Assembly (NCBI RefSeq): GCF_008711155.1 | Contig: NZ_VUYQ01000001.1 | Span: 496,001-560,000 of the forward strand | Length of the DNA stretch: 64,000 nucleotides | From: Dechloromonas sp. CZR5 | GTDB lineage: Bacteria > Pseudomonadota > Gammaproteobacteria > Burkholderiales > Rhodocyclaceae | Direction of reading: 5' to 3' | Part shown: piece after piece, positions 46,439 to 60,491 of the stretch | Position numbering within the stretch: the first letter of the stretch is position 1 | How the letters are laid out: the number at the start of each line of letters is the position of its first letter | Notes under the pieces: model-generated | Database searches by the model: none | The model's input: the letters and a program-made list of their open reading frames with translations, nothing else | Told to the model about the DNA's origin: nothing | Position numbers and translations under genes: made by a program

Positions 46439-47056
46439 TCAGCGGCCGGGAAGCTGCGCCAATTGCCGGTCGTGCCACTTGCCCAGCGCGACGATGGCGC
46501 TCATTGACCCGATCAGCGCCATGAACATGTCGGACTGGGTATCCCACGGGTCGCCCTGCGTACCGAGAAATTCGTCGGCACCCTGGCCCATGAGCAGGGC
46601 CGCCGCCCATTCGATCAATTCGTAGCTGGCGCTGATCGCCATGGCGATGCAGACGCACAGGAAGGCCGTCATCCGGCGGCCGGCGACATGGTGTCCGCGA
46701 ATCAGTATTTCGCGGGCGATCAGCGCCGGCACGAAGCCCTGCATGAAGTGCCCGATCTTGTCGTACGGGTTGCGCGCGGTGCCCAGGACATCCTGCAGCC
46801 AGAAGCCGAACGGCACCTTGGCGTAGGTGTAGGCGCCGCCGACAATCAGGACCAGCGCGTGGAGGGCGATCAGGACGGCCAATAGCGCGGTCAGCGGGTA
46901 GCTGCGCCGGGTCAGGATCAGCAGGGGCAGGGCAATGATGACCGGTGCCACCTCCATCAGCCAGGTCGGCCGGTCATGGGGAGCGATTCCCGAGACAAGC
47001 AGTGCGCTGACGACGATGGCGGCGAGAATGGCGTTGAGCGTGTCGCGCTGCAGCAT
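46439..47056 (-). CDS. DUF2238 family inner-membrane protein (YjdF-like)
   Basis: The 205-residue protein has about six membrane segments and the family motifs GGAYTYAKVPFGFWLQD, RNPYDKIGHFMQGFVPALI and ASYELIEW, the signature of DUF2238 (E. coli YjdF). Function is unknown. It lies directly downstream of recQ with a single base between, so it is probably in the same minus-strand transcript. Confidence 0.82.
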   Translation of the reverse strand: MLQRDTLNAILAAIVVSALLVSGIAPHDRPTWLMEVAPVIIALPLLILTRRSYPLTALLAVLIALHALVLIVGGAYTYAKVPFGFWLQDVLGTARNPYDKIGHFMQGFVPALIAREILIRGHHVAGRRMTAFLCVCIAMAISASYELIEWAAALLMGQGADEFLGTQGDPWDTQSDMFMALIGSMSAIVALGKWHDRQLAQLPGR

Positions 47057-47057
47057 C

Positions 47058-48872
47058 TCAGCCCTCGTTGCGGATCAGGTCGAGCAGCTCGGCGCCGTAA
47101 TGCTCGATCTTGGCGCTGCCCATGCCGGTGATGCTCGCCAGCAGGCCGTGGCTGGTCGGTCGTACCTCAGCCAGTTCGCGCAGGGTCTTGTCGTGCAGGA
47201 TGACATAGGCGGGCACGCTCTGTTCCCGCGCCGTATCGGCCCGCCATCGACGCAGCAGCTGGAACAGTGCGTCGTCGGCAGCCGACAGGTCGCTGACGAC
47301 CGTACGGCTGGTTTTCGTTGATGTCGCCTTGCGCGGCAGCGGGCGGCGCAGCGGTACGCTACGTCCTCCCTTGAGGACTTCGCGGGCGGCTTCGGTCAGC
47401 TGCAGAGCACCGTGTTCGGCCATGTCGACATGGACCAGGCCGGCGGCGGCCAGCTGGCGGAAGGTGCTTTTCCAGGTGTGCTCGTCGAGGTCGCTGCCGA
47501 CGCCGAAGGTCGGCAGCTGGTCATGGTTCCACTGCCTGACCTTGTCGGTAGTCTTGCCGCGCAGGATGTCGGTCAGGTGGGCGACACCGAAACGCATGCC
47601 GGTACGGAAGATCGCCGACAGCGCTTTCTGTGCGGCTTGCGTGCCGTCCCAGAGCTCCGGCGGGTTGTCGCAGACATCGCAATTGCCGCAGGGCTGGCGT
47701 TCCTCGCCGAAGTAGTTGAGCAGCACCTGGCGGCGGCAACGCGGCGCCTCGCAGTAGGCGAGCAGGGCAGTCAGGCGCTGCGATTCGAGGATTTTCTGGC
47801 CTTCGGCGGCGCCGGACTCGGCGATACGCGCGTGTTGCAGCGCGACGTCCTGCATGCCGTAGGCCATCCAGGCTTCCGACGGCTCGCCGTCACGGCCGGC
47901 GCGGCCGGTTTCCTGATAGTAGGCCTCGATGCTCTTGGGCAGGTCGAGGTGGGCGACAAAGCGGACGTCCGGCTTGTCGATGCCCATGCCGAAAGCGATG
48001 GTGGCGCACATGATCAGCCCCTCCTCGCGCAGGAATCGACGCTGGTTGGCGGCGCGTTCGGGCGCCGGCAGGCCGGCATGGTAGGGCAGTGCCGGATAGC
48101 CCTGGGCGGAAAGCCATTCGGCCGTTTCCTCGACCTTCTTGCGCGACAGGCAATAGACGATGCCGGCCTGGCCTTGCCTTCCGGACAGGAAAGTGAGCAG
48201 TTGCTTGCGGGCGTTGTCCTTTTCCACCACGGTATAGCGGATGTTCGGACGGTCGAAGCTGGACAGGAAGACGCGTGCTTCGGTCAGCCCCAGGCGTTGC
48301 AGAATCTCGTTGCGCGTTGCCTGGTCGGCGGTGGCCGTCAGGGCAACGCGCGGCACGACCGGATAGCGTTCGTGCAGGGCGGACAGCTGCAGGTATTCGG
48401 GGCGGAAGTCGTGCCCCCATTGCGAGACGCAGTGGGCTTCGTCGATGGCGAAAAGCGCCAGCTTGCCGGCTTCGTACAGGGCGTCGAGCAAGGACAGGGT
48501 GCGCTCGAGCAGCAGGCGTTCGGGCGCGATGTAGACGAGGTCGAGGGTGCCCGCGAACATGGCCTGCTCGATGGCCTGCGCTTCGCGCCAGTCGAGGGTC
48601 GAATTGAGGCAGGCAGCCTTGACGCCGAGCTGAGTCAGGGCATCGACCTGATCCTGCATCAGTGCGATCAGCGGCGAGACAACGACGGCGCAGCCGGGGC
48701 GGAGCAGGGCGGGAATCTGGTAGCAGAGGCTTTTGCCGCCGCCGGTCGGCATGAGGACCAGGGCGTCGCCGCCGCCGGCGACGTGGGCGATGATCTCGGC
48801 CTGCTCGCCGCGGAAGGCGGGGTAGCCGAAGACGTCGCGCAGGACGTCAAGGGCGCGGGAAGGGGCGGGCAT
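47058..48872 (-). CDS. recQ: ATP-dependent DNA helicase RecQ
   Basis: The 604-residue RecQ has Walker A MPTGGGKS (41-48), DEAH box [20 protein letters not shown], the helicase C domain with [12 protein letters not shown], the RQC zinc site ([23 protein letters not shown]), a winged helix, and a C-terminal HRDC domain ([19 protein letters not shown]). It unwinds DNA in recombinational repair. The start at 48872 with GGAA 8 bases upstream is chosen over an ATG 54 bases further. It follows lpxH by two bases. Confidence 0.95.
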   Translation of the reverse strand: MPAPSRALDVLRDVFGYPAFRGEQAEIIAHVAGGGDALVLMPTGGGKSLCYQIPALLRPGCAVVVSPLIALMQDQVDALTQLGVKAACLNSTLDWREAQAIEQAMFAGTLDLVYIAPERLLLERTLSLLDALYEAGKLALFAIDEAHCVSQWGHDFRPEYLQLSALHERYPVVPRVALTATADQATRNEILQRLGLTEARVFLSSFDRPNIRYTVVEKDNARKQLLTFLSGRQGQAGIVYCLSRKKVEETAEWLSAQGYPALPYHAGLPAPERAANQRRFLREEGLIMCATIAFGMGIDKPDVRFVAHLDLPKSIEAYYQETGRAGRDGEPSEAWMAYGMQDVALQHARIAESGAAEGQKILESQRLTALLAYCEAPRCRRQVLLNYFGEERQPCGNCDVCDNPPELWDGTQAAQKALSAIFRTGMRFGVAHLTDILRGKTTDKVRQWNHDQLPTFGVGSDLDEHTWKSTFRQLAAAGLVHVDMAEHGALQLTEAAREVLKGGRSVPLRRPLPRKATSTKTSRTVVSDLSAADDALFQLLRRWRADTAREQSVPAYVILHDKTLRELAEVRPTSHGLLASITGMGSAKIEHYGAELLDLIRNEG

Positions 48873-48874
48873 GC

Positions 48875-49603
48875 TCAGCTTTCCGGCAGGATGGCTTCGC
48901 GGATCAGCGTCTCGCCATCCCAGCACAGGGCTTCGCCACGGTCTTCATGCCAGTCGGCAAGAACCCAGCGTTCGACATGGATACCGTCGACGATATGGTC
49001 ATGGGTCGCGGCGCGATGGGTATGGCCGTGGATGAAAGTCGTGTAGCCATGATCGCGCAGGAAGTCATCGGTGGCAGCCGGCTGCAGATCAGCATAGATG
49101 TAGCTGTTGTCGCGCTTGCGGCGGCCGCTGCGCCAGCGGATATAGCGGCCGAGGAGGCTGCGCAGGAAGCGTGGCTTGGCGCGCATCTTCCGTTGCCATT
49201 CCGGGTCGCGCACCTTGGCGCGATAGGCCTGGTAGGCCAGATCGTCCAGGCACAGGGCGTCGCCGTGCGAAAGCACGAAAGACCATTCCGGCAGCGTCAG
49301 ATCGTAAGGGTCGGGCAACAGGCGGGCGCCGGCGGCCGCGGCAAACTGCTCGCCCAGCGCAAAGTCGCGGTTGCCGTGCATGATGAAAATCTTCAGCCCG
49401 GCCTCGCTGGCGGCACGCAGGGCGGCGGTGATCCTGTTGTGGTACGGATCGTCGATGTCGTCGCCGACCCATACCTCGAACAGGTCGCCGAGAATGTACA
49501 GGGCCTCGGCCTGGCGGGCGCGGCCCGACAAAAAGCGGAGGAACAAAGCAGTCGCCCCGGGTGACCGGGGCGACAGATGCAGATCGGAGACGAAGAAGAT
49601 CAA
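48875..49603 (-). CDS. lpxH: UDP-2,3-diacylglucosamine diphosphatase LpxH
   Basis: LpxH hydrolyses UDP-2,3-diacylglucosamine to lipid X in lipid A synthesis at the inner-membrane surface. The 242-residue metallophosphoesterase has DLHL (7-10), [24 protein letters not shown] and IHGHTHR, the full metal-binding set. It starts inside the last codons of ppiB (4-base overlap), so it is coupled to the upstream cyclophilin genes. Confidence 0.94.
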   Translation of the reverse strand: MIFFVSDLHLSPRSPGATALFLRFLSGRARQAEALYILGDLFEVWVGDDIDDPYHNRITAALRAASEAGLKIFIMHGNRDFALGEQFAAAAGARLLPDPYDLTLPEWSFVLSHGDALCLDDLAYQAYRAKVRDPEWQRKMRAKPRFLRSLLGRYIRWRSGRRKRDNSYIYADLQPAATDDFLRDHGYTTFIHGHTHRAATHDHIVDGIHVERWVLADWHEDRGEALCWDGETLIREAILPES

Positions 49604-50097
49604 ACGATCTCGGCCTTCTCGATGATCACGTCTTCCTTCGGCACGTCCTGGTGGAAGCCCTTGTTGCCGGTGGCGACGGCGCGAATCTTGTCGACCACAT
49701 CCAGGCCCTCGGTCACTTCGCCGAACACGCAGTAGCCCCAGCCCTGGCCGGACGGAGCCTTGAAGTCGAGGAAGTCGTTATCGACGGTATTGATGAAAAA
49801 CTGGGCGGTGGCCGAGTGCGGATCGTTGGTACGCGCCATGGCGATGCTGCCGCGCTTGTTCTTCAGGCCATTGGCGGCCTCGTTCTCGATCGGCGCCTGG
49901 GTTTCCTTCTGGTTCATGCCCGGTTCCATGCCGCCGCCCTGAATCATGAAATTCTTGATGACGCGATGGAAGATGGTGTTGTTGTAGTGGCCGGCTTCGA
50001 CATAGGAAACGAAATTGGCGACCGTCTTCGGTGCCTTCTCGGCGTCCAGCTTGAGGGTGATGGTGCCTTGATTGGTGGTCAGTTTGACTTGAGACAT
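49600..50097 (-). CDS. ppiB: cytoplasmic peptidyl-prolyl isomerase (cyclophilin, PpiB)
   Basis: The 165-residue cyclophilin without signal peptide begins [20 protein letters not shown]. The active-site core is [16 protein letters not shown], and [18 protein letters not shown] and [17 protein letters not shown] follow. It catalyses proline isomerisation during folding. It lies 12 bases after its periplasmic paralogue ppiA, an adjacent cytoplasmic/periplasmic pair. Confidence 0.93.
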   Translation of the reverse strand: MSQVKLTTNQGTITLKLDAEKAPKTVANFVSYVEAGHYNNTIFHRVIKNFMIQGGGMEPGMNQKETQAPIENEAANGLKNKRGSIAMARTNDPHSATAQFFINTVDNDFLDFKAPSGQGWGYCVFGEVTEGLDVVDKIRAVATGNKGFHQDVPKEDVIIEKAEIV

Positions 50098-50109
50098 GGT
50101 TGGTGAGCC

Positions 50110-50682
50110 TTACTTTTCAGAGATGATCTTGACGTTCTGGATGACGACCGGCGTCGTCGGCACGTTTTCGTAATAGCCAGCATTGCCGGTCGGCACCTTG
50201 GCGATCTTGTCGACGACGTCCATACCTTGCGTGACCTTGCCGAAAACGGCGTAGCCCCAGGTGCGCCCATCGGCCGGGGAGCGGTGGTTCAGGAAGTCGT
50301 TGTTCTTGAGGTTGACGAAAAACTGGACGCGGGCGGAATGCGGGTCTTGCGTGCGCGCCATGGCGACGGTGCCACGGTCGTTCGCCAGACCGTTGTTGGC
50401 TTCGTTCGGCAGGGCCGGGGTACGGGTCTTCTTTTCTTCCATCGAGGAATTGAAACCGCCGCCCTGGATCATGAAGCCGTCGATCACGCGGTGGAATACG
50501 GTTGCCTCGTAGAAGCCGTGCTTGGCGTTATAGAGGAACATCTCGACGGTTTTCGGCGCCTTGTCCGGATACAGTTCCAGCGTGAACTTGCCGAGATTGG
50601 TGGTCATTTCGACCGTCGGGTTGGCCCAGGCCAAGGCCGAGGCCAGCAGGCCGGCGGCTAACAAGGATACTTTCTTCAACAT
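50110..50682 (-). CDS. ppiA: periplasmic peptidyl-prolyl isomerase (cyclophilin, PpiA)
   Basis: The 190-residue protein is a cyclophilin with signal peptide [20 protein letters not shown]. The mature part has [35 protein letters not shown] and [17 protein letters not shown]. The start at 50682 has AAGGAAG 7 bases upstream and shares one base with the stop of the L,D-transpeptidase gene (TGATG). A longer frame to 50712 is rejected because it would bury the signal peptide. Confidence 0.92.
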   Translation of the reverse strand: MLKKVSLLAAGLLASALAWANPTVEMTTNLGKFTLELYPDKAPKTVEMFLYNAKHGFYEATVFHRVIDGFMIQGGGFNSSMEEKKTRTPALPNEANNGLANDRGTVAMARTQDPHSARVQFFVNLKNNDFLNHRSPADGRTWGYAVFGKVTQGMDVVDKIAKVPTGNAGYYENVPTTPVVIQNVKIISEK

Positions 50683-51980
50683 CAGGCACTTCCTTCGTAG
50701 ATGATTTTCCATTTGCCGTCTTCGCGCAGCCAGTACTGGCGCTTCTTCATCTGGTTGTCCAGATTGTTGCTGCGGTAATCCTGCTCGAAGGTGACGACGG
50801 CAACCTCGTCCTTGCCCGGGCTACGGAACACGGACAGGTTGTTGACCTTGACCTTGATCCATTCCTTGTTGGCATTGACCTGTTTTTTCTGCGTGGCGAA
50901 CTCGTCGAAATTCTGATCGCCCGATTTGAAACGTTTCGAGTAGTGGCTCAGATAGCGTCCGGTATCGCGGCTTTCCCAGTCGGTACGCCACGACTCAATG
51001 GTCTTGTTCAGCTCGTTACGCTCGCGATTCCAGTCATCCAGCGACAGCCATTCGACGGTATCGCTGATGATCACCGGGGTCAGGCCAACCTGCAAATTCT
51101 TGGCGACGACGTCGAGATCCTGGTTGGTCAGCACGACGCAGCCGTCGGAGGCGCGCGGCGGGCGGGCGAAGGTGTCGGACGGTGTGCCGTGCAGCCAGAT
51201 GCCGCTGCCGCCACGCCCCTGGCGCTTGTCCCATTCGTTCGGGTAGTTGAGCGGGTAGGCGCCGCTGCCGTAGAGGTCGGCCAGCTTCTGCTTGGGCAGG
51301 TTGGCCGTGACGTGATAGACCCCGATCGGCGTTTTCTTGTCGCCTTCGACCTGCTTTTCGGCGCCCAGCTTGCCTTGCGTCACATAGTAGTCGGCGACGA
51401 AGCGCGGGCGGCCGCCATTCTTGCGGTCATTTTCGTAGAGGTAGAGGCGCGAGCGCTTGGTGTCCACGACGATGGCATGACGCTGCCCCTGTTCCATCTG
51501 CAGCAGGTAACGCGGGACAAAGTCGACCGGCGGCTTTTCGCGGTAGGCCTTGAGGCGAACCAGCGCCTCGGCGCGCAGGTCGGCGACCTTGTCGGCCGGT
51601 GCGTCGCTGAGTGCGCCGAAGGTCTGGATCGGTTGCGCCTTGGCCAGCAGCAGGTCGCCCTTGATCAGGTTGGCGAGGCGATAATTCGGGTGTTGGCGAA
51701 GCAGCGCCTCGGTCAGCTGCAAGGCATTGCCGAGCCGGTTGGCTTCGATTTCGGCAAAGATGCGGGCCAGCGTTTCTTCGGGGCCGGCGTCGGAAACGAC
51801 GGAGGCGAACGGTGAGGTGGCGTTCAGCGCATTGGCCGCATTGCGTGCCAGTGAATTATCGGCGCTTGGCGTGTTGCCGGTCTGCCTGGAGTCTCCCGGT
51901 TTATCTGACAACTTGGCCACGGCTCCCGCGGTGACGGTTGCTGCCAGGGCCAGCAGGAGATAGCGCAGCTTGATTCTCAC
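50682..51980 (-). CDS. L,D-transpeptidase (YkuD) with C-terminal NTF2-like domain
   Basis: The 432-residue envelope enzyme begins [20 protein letters not shown] (membrane anchor or signal). A helical region resembling TPR follows. The YkuD domain has [16 protein letters not shown], His264 in [11 protein letters not shown] and the nucleophile Cys281 in ASDGCVVL. The last 110 residues form an NTF2-like domain ([20 protein letters not shown], ending [15 protein letters not shown]) like that of Cds6/YafK-type enzymes. It may cross-link peptidoglycan or cleave linkages as YafK does. GTG at 51980 overlaps the previous stop as GTGA; an in-frame GTG at 52007 is the alternative. Confidence 0.88.
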   Translation of the reverse strand: MRIKLRYLLLALAATVTAGAVAKLSDKPGDSRQTGNTPSADNSLARNAANALNATSPFASVVSDAGPEETLARIFAEIEANRLGNALQLTEALLRQHPNYRLANLIKGDLLLAKAQPIQTFGALSDAPADKVADLRAEALVRLKAYREKPPVDFVPRYLLQMEQGQRHAIVVDTKRSRLYLYENDRKNGGRPRFVADYYVTQGKLGAEKQVEGDKKTPIGVYHVTANLPKQKLADLYGSGAYPLNYPNEWDKRQGRGGSGIWLHGTPSDTFARPPRASDGCVVLTNQDLDVVAKNLQVGLTPVIISDTVEWLSLDDWNRERNELNKTIESWRTDWESRDTGRYLSHYSKRFKSGDQNFDEFATQKKQVNANKEWIKVKVNNLSVFRSPGKDEVAVVTFEQDYRSNNLDNQMKKRQYWLREDGKWKIIYEGSA

Positions 51981-53071
51981 CGGGCGATTTCTTCCTTGAT
52001 CAGCCACTTGCTACCCGAACGGACGAGCACCAGCGTCTTGGTCGTCGAACTCGACAAGCCGGTGGCCTTGTAGTGCTGGCGGAACTTGGCGGTCGCCTTG
52101 TCGCCATTGATGGCGATCTGTGGTGCATCGACCGAAACGGAAATCTTGCCGCCCTTGCCGGCGATGCGCTGCTCGCGTTCCTGCTCCCAAGCCTTGCGGC
52201 TCATGCCCTTGGGGGTATCGAAGTCGCTGGCGTAAGCGCCGAGGTAAGCCTTCATGTCCTTGCGCGACCAGGCGTCAGCCCAGGCATGGACGGCCTTCGC
52301 CACGTCCTCGCTGCCGCTGGCGCTTGCCGCCGGCTTGCTGGGGGTGGGTGCCGCAGCGACCGGCGCGGGTGCCGGAGCCGCGGTGGCGGGCGAAGCTGCG
52401 GCGCCTGCCGTGGCGGCCACGACCGTGGCGGTGGCCGGCGTCGCCGGCTTGGCTGCAACTGGTGCCGGGGCCGGCTGGGCAGCGGCGGGCGGGGTGGCCG
52501 CGACCGGTTGCGGCTTGACATTGCCCTTGCCCGACGTGGAGATCAGGTCACGGATCAGGGCCAGCTTGTTCTGGGTGGCCGAATTGGAATTATCCAGTTG
52601 CAGGGCCTTGTCGTAGGCCTGGCTGGCCAGCTTGGCATAGACATCGCCGAGGTTCTCGTAGGCGATGGCGTAGGACGGGTGAGTCCTTATGGCCATTTCC
52701 AGGGCGGTGCGTGCCTTGTCATACTGCTTCTGCTGGGCGTACAGGACGGCCAGGTTGTTGTAGGGTTCGGGCAGCTCCGGGTAATCCTCGGAAAGCTTGG
52801 TGAACACGGCGATCGCGTCGGCCGGCTTGTTCATCTCGGTGTAGATCAGGCCCTTCAGGAAGCGGCCCTGGGCATCCTTGGGGCGGCTGCTCAGGTAGGC
52901 ATCGACCTTTTCCATGGCCTGCGGGAACTGGCCCTGCTTGATCAAGCGCTGGACTTCCGGCAGGTTGTCGGCGAAGGCCGGGGCGGCAAAGCCGATGGCC
53001 AGTCCGATTGCCAGTGCGCGCAAGGTCTTGAGTTGCCTGAAACGGGGCTGGAGCAGGGAGGTCGAGGTCAT
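51977..53071 (-). CDS. TPR protein with C-terminal NTF2-like domain
   Basis: The 364-residue exported protein (signal ending APAFA-DN) has four or five TPR units from 36 to 175 (LPEVQRLIKQGQFPQAMEKV, PYNNLAVLYAQQKQYDKA). A long Ala/Pro linker (about 185-250) follows. The NTF2-like C-terminal domain (VHAWADAWSRKDMKAYLGAY, ending KTLVLVRSGSKWLIKEEI) resembles that of the downstream L,D-transpeptidase. Shared C-terminal domains and overlapping genes suggest that the two act together on peptidoglycan; this is inference. It heads the minus-strand run down to recQ. Confidence 0.8.
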   Translation of the reverse strand: MTSTSLLQPRFRQLKTLRALAIGLAIGFAAPAFADNLPEVQRLIKQGQFPQAMEKVDAYLSSRPKDAQGRFLKGLIYTEMNKPADAIAVFTKLSEDYPELPEPYNNLAVLYAQQKQYDKARTALEMAIRTHPSYAIAYENLGDVYAKLASQAYDKALQLDNSNSATQNKLALIRDLISTSGKGNVKPQPVAATPPAAAQPAPAPVAAKPATPATATVVAATAGAAASPATAAPAPAPVAAAPTPSKPAASASGSEDVAKAVHAWADAWSRKDMKAYLGAYASDFDTPKGMSRKAWEQEREQRIAGKGGKISVSVDAPQIAINGDKATAKFRQHYKATGLSSSTTKTLVLVRSGSKWLIKEEIAR

Positions 53072-53175
53072 CGCTATGCTATACTTTTCGAGGTTATACG
53101 ATCCTTTGATTCTACCAAAAACGCCGGTGAATCCATAGTTTTGAGCATCCCGGCGTATCCTGAAAACGTCCCCGC

Positions 53176-54546
<1,371 letters not shown>

Positions 54547-54549
54547 ACG

Positions 54550-54580
54550 AAAAAGCCCGACGTATTCCGTCGGGCTTTTT
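54550..54580. terminator. bidirectional intrinsic terminator after cysS
   Basis: AAAAAGCCCGACG (54550-54562), loop TATTC and CGTCGGGCTTTTT (54568-54580) form a perfect 13-pair stem with A and T tails on both sides. It serves cysS and the convergent binding-protein gene. Confidence 0.9.
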
Positions 54581-54600
54581 GCTGGTTTCCCTGCCGGGGC

Positions 54601-55749
54601 TTACTTGATGACCTTGCCGCCGGACCCGACCACGGTGAGTTCGACGAAGCGCGATCCCAGGCGGTTGTTGGGGCCGTAGCTCACCTTGAAACCGCCGAGG
54701 TCGAAGTTTTGCAGGCCTTCCAGCGCAGTGACCAGCTTTTCGCGGGTGACGTCCTTGCCCACCCGCCGGATTCCCTCGGCAACCAGGCGGGCGGTGATAA
54801 AGCCTTCCAGGCCATAGTACGAGAACTTGTCTTTTTGCTTGCCAAGCAACTTCTGGTAGTCGCGGACGACACCGATGGTGTCGTTCCAGGGGTAGGGAAC
54901 GACCTGCGAGATACCAATGCCGCGGGCTTCGTTGCCCAGTTCCTGGGCCAGCACTTCGCCGCCGACCGGCGACAGGGTCAGGAACATGGGGAATTGGCCG
55001 AATTGCTTCATGGCTTTGACAAAGGCGGTAGTCGGCTTGTACAGCGTGACCATGACCACTGCCTGCGGGTTGGATTTGCTGATCGCTTCCGTCGCCTTGG
55101 TGACGTCGAGCGAATTGCGCTCGACCGTACCTACGGCAACCGGTGCCAGGTTGGCGCGTTTGAGGGCGTTGGTCACGCCCTCGAGGCCCGATTTGCCAAA
55201 GCCGTCGTTCTGGTAGAAGACGGCGATGTTCTTTAGGCCCAGTGACAGGATCTGCTCGACGATCGCCTCCGCCTCATCGGCATAGCTGGCCCGGATGTTG
55301 AACATGTAGCGCGTATTCGGGTTGGCGGATGTCGGTTCGCGCAGGGTTCCGGCACCTGAAATCGTTCCGATCAGCGGCACCTTCGCCGGGCCGAAAACCT
55401 TGTTCATGGCTTCGGTGGTTGGCGTAGAGCCGTAGTAGCCCATCAGTGCAAAGACACGTTTGTCCTGGATCAGCGTCTTGGTATTGGCGAGCGTGCGGTC
55501 GGTTTCATAGCCGTCGTCGATGGTGATCAACTCGATCTTGCGGCCGTTGATCCCGCCGTTTTTGTTGAGCTGATCGAAATAGGCAGTGATCGCCTCGCGC
55601 ATCTGCATGCCGTAGACACCGTTGGGACCGGTGAAGGGGGAGGACATGCCGAGGGTGATGCTGGAGTCCGTCACCCCATCCTCGGCATGGGCCTGGGTCA
55701 CGCCCAGCGCCAGCAGGCAGGCGAACAGTGCATTGCGTAGTGCTTTCAT
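54601..55749 (-). CDS. ABC transporter substrate-binding protein, Leu/Ile/Val type (copy 1)
   Basis: The 382-residue periplasmic protein has a signal peptide ending TQAHA-ED. The type I binding fold starts ITLGMSSPFTGPNGVYG and includes YFDQLNKNGGINGRKIELI, ALMGYYGSTPTTEAMNK, AVFYQNDGFGKSGLEG and AVVMVTLYKP. Such proteins bind amino acids, aromatic acids or other small ligands. No permease or ATPase gene is adjacent. It is clearly paralogous along its full length to the next gene upstream (55900-57048). CGGAGA precedes the ATG. Confidence 0.88.
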   Translation of the reverse strand: MKALRNALFACLLALGVTQAHAEDGVTDSSITLGMSSPFTGPNGVYGMQMREAITAYFDQLNKNGGINGRKIELITIDDGYETDRTLANTKTLIQDKRVFALMGYYGSTPTTEAMNKVFGPAKVPLIGTISGAGTLREPTSANPNTRYMFNIRASYADEAEAIVEQILSLGLKNIAVFYQNDGFGKSGLEGVTNALKRANLAPVAVGTVERNSLDVTKATEAISKSNPQAVVMVTLYKPTTAFVKAMKQFGQFPMFLTLSPVGGEVLAQELGNEARGIGISQVVPYPWNDTIGVVRDYQKLLGKQKDKFSYYGLEGFITARLVAEGIRRVGKDVTREKLVTALEGLQNFDLGGFKVSYGPNNRLGSRFVELTVVGSGGKVIK

Positions 55750-55850
55750 GGTCTCCGTGGCTTTCCGAATGAGTAATTTTTTCCAGCCCGGAGAATGGCT
55801 CCGCTAGCTGACATTTTGCTTACAGTGTGGCGGGGCTGCCGGCAAGGCAA

Positions 55851-55880
55851 ACGGGCCGGCATCTCGCGATGTCGGCCCGT
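55851..55880 (-). terminator. hairpin after binding-protein copy 2
   Basis: ACGGGCCGGCATC (55851-55863) pairs with GATGTCGGCCCGT (55868-55880), 13 pairs with one G-T. On the minus strand it is followed by TTTGCC, so the U tract is short. Confidence 0.5.
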
Positions 55881-55899
55881 CGTTGTCCGAAGGTCGGCG

Positions 55900-57048
55900 T
55901 TATTTGATCAGCTTGCCGCCGGCCCCGATGACGGTCAGTTGAACGAACTGGGAGCCAGCCCGGTTGTTCGGCCCAAAGGCGACCCGGTAGCCGCCCAGGT
56001 CCTGGTTCGTGCCTTCGAGTACGGAGATCAGTTTCTCGCGCGACAGGTCTTTTCCACCGGCCTTGCGCAGGGCGTCGGCGGCCACTTTGGCAATGACGAA
56101 GCCTTCCATGCTGGTGTATGAGTAGGGGCCTTGCTTGCCGATGAATTGCTGGTATTCCTTGACGAGAGTGACCGTGCTGTTCCAGGGGTAGGGCATGACC
56201 TGCGAGATGCCGATGCCGCGTGCGGCGTTGCCCAGTTCCTGCGTCAGCTGCTCGGCACTGACCGGCGACAGGGTCATGAACATCGGGCTCTGGTTCGCCT
56301 TGCGGAGTGCCTTGACCATGGCCGCCGCCGGCTTGTGCAGGGTAACCATGACCACAGCCTGCGGATTGGCCTTGGCAATGGCCGTTAGTGCCTTGCCGAT
56401 GTCGTCCGAATTGCGTTCCACCGTCCCGGTGGCGGACGGGGTCAGGTTGTGCTTTTTCAACGCATTGCTCAGCCCTTCCAGGCCGGCCTTGCCAAACCCG
56501 TCGTTCTGGTAGAGCACGGCGATGTTCTTGAGGCCCAGTGTGGCGAGCTGGGTGCCGATGGCTTCCGCTTCGTCGGCATAGCTCGCGCGCTGGCTGAACA
56601 TGTAGCGGTTGTTCGGGTTGTCGGCGGGCGGTTGGCGCAGCGACATGGCCCCGGAGATGCCCCCGATCATCGGCACTTTTGACGGACCGAAAACCTTGTT
56701 CATCGCTTCGGTCATGGCAGTCGAGCCGTAATAGCCAAGCAGCGCGAAGACTTTGTTGGTTTCGATGAGTGTCCGGGTGTTGGCGACCGTTTTTTCCGGA
56801 TCGTAGCCGTCATCCATGACGGTCAGCTGGATTTTTCGCCCGTTTATTCCGCCATTTTTGTTGATCTGGTCGAAATACGCCGAAATGACTTTCTTCAACT
56901 CCTGCCCTTGCGCGCCGGCGGGGCCGGTCAGTGGCACCGACATGCCCAGTGCTATCGAATTGTCGGTAATACCTGTTTCGGCAAGGGCTGCCTGGAATAC
57001 AGCGGCGCAGAGCAGGCAGGCTGACAGGATGTGGCGAATCGCTTTCAT
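55900..57048 (-). CDS. ABC transporter substrate-binding protein, Leu/Ile/Val type (copy 2)
   Basis: The 382-residue periplasmic protein has a signal peptide ending FQAALA-ET. Its type I fold is nearly colinear with copy 1: IALGMSVPLTGPAGAQG, YFDQINKNGGINGRKIQL, ALLGYYGSTAMTEAMNK and AVLYQNDGFGKAGLEG. Equal length and conserved core with divergence at putative ligand loops (for example SPFTGPNGVYG versus VPLTGPAGAQG) point to a duplication with possible change of specificity. It has its own promoter and terminator, so the two copies can be regulated separately. Confidence 0.88.
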   Translation of the reverse strand: MKAIRHILSACLLCAAVFQAALAETGITDNSIALGMSVPLTGPAGAQGQELKKVISAYFDQINKNGGINGRKIQLTVMDDGYDPEKTVANTRTLIETNKVFALLGYYGSTAMTEAMNKVFGPSKVPMIGGISGAMSLRQPPADNPNNRYMFSQRASYADEAEAIGTQLATLGLKNIAVLYQNDGFGKAGLEGLSNALKKHNLTPSATGTVERNSDDIGKALTAIAKANPQAVVMVTLHKPAAAMVKALRKANQSPMFMTLSPVSAEQLTQELGNAARGIGISQVMPYPWNSTVTLVKEYQQFIGKQGPYSYTSMEGFVIAKVAADALRKAGGKDLSREKLISVLEGTNQDLGGYRVAFGPNNRAGSQFVQLTVIGAGGKLIK

Positions 57049-57084
57049 GGATTTCTCGCTATCGAGTGCCGTAATAATCTTTTT

Positions 57085-57090
57085 ATTATA
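57085..57090 (-). promoter_or_regulatory. consensus -10 of binding-protein copy 2
   Basis: The minus strand reads TATAAT (complement of 57085-57090), a perfect -10, about 37 bases before the ATG. The -35 at 17 bases (GCAACA) is poor. Confidence 0.5.
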
Positions 57091-57204
57091 TGGCCCGAAA
57101 CCGCCGGTGTTGCTTGAAAGGCGGGCAAAGAGAAGCTTCGCGGGGTGCGGCGTTGCATTTTGGGAACGGATTCGGCCCCGAGCGACGTATTTTGAGGGTG
57201 AATA

Positions 57205-57240
57205 AAAAAGCGATCCGGGATTGCTCGCGGATCGCTTTTT
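57205..57240. terminator. intrinsic terminator of the dnaKJ operon
   Basis: AAAAAGCGATCCG (57205-57217) and CGGATCGCTTTTT (57228-57240) form a 13-pair stem with A/T tails on both sides. It terminates dnaJ on the minus strand. The remaining gap to 57048 holds the promoter of binding-protein copy 2. Confidence 0.85.
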
Positions 57241-57265
57241 GATCTTTCTGGCGAAAAGGCGGCGG

Positions 57266-58402
<1,137 letters not shown>

Positions 58403-58426
58403 GTTCAGTCCCGTCTATGTGACAAA

Positions 58427-58467
58427 GGCGCCGAGCGCCGCCGGAGGTTTCCGGAAGGCTCGGCGCC
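58427..58467 (-). promoter_or_regulatory. large hairpin between dnaK and dnaJ
   Basis: GGCGCCGAGC (58427-58436) and GCTCGGCGCC (58458-58467) form a perfect 10-pair stem, with an inner CCGG/CCGG pairing in the loop. On the minus strand only TTTGTC follows, so it may be a partial terminator or mRNA-processing structure that lowers dnaJ relative to dnaK. Confidence 0.55.
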
Positions 58468-58484
58468 AGGCTATTGCGTCAGGC

Positions 58485-60425
<1,941 letters not shown>

Positions 60426-60461
60426 GATGTTTTTCCTAAAAGTGAATTACCGATGTTCGTG

Positions 60462-60489
60462 AATTGGGGGCTGAGCCCCGGATTTCAAG
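60462..60489 (-). promoter_or_regulatory. heat-shock (sigma-32) promoter upstream of dnaK
   Basis: On the minus strand CTTGAAA (complement of 60483-60489), a 13-base spacer and CCCCAATT (complement of 60462-60469) closely match the sigma-32 consensus CTTGAAA-N13-15-CCCCATNT. It starts three bases after the grpE stop and lies about 37 bases before the dnaK ATG. Confidence 0.7.
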
Positions 60490-60491
60490 TC

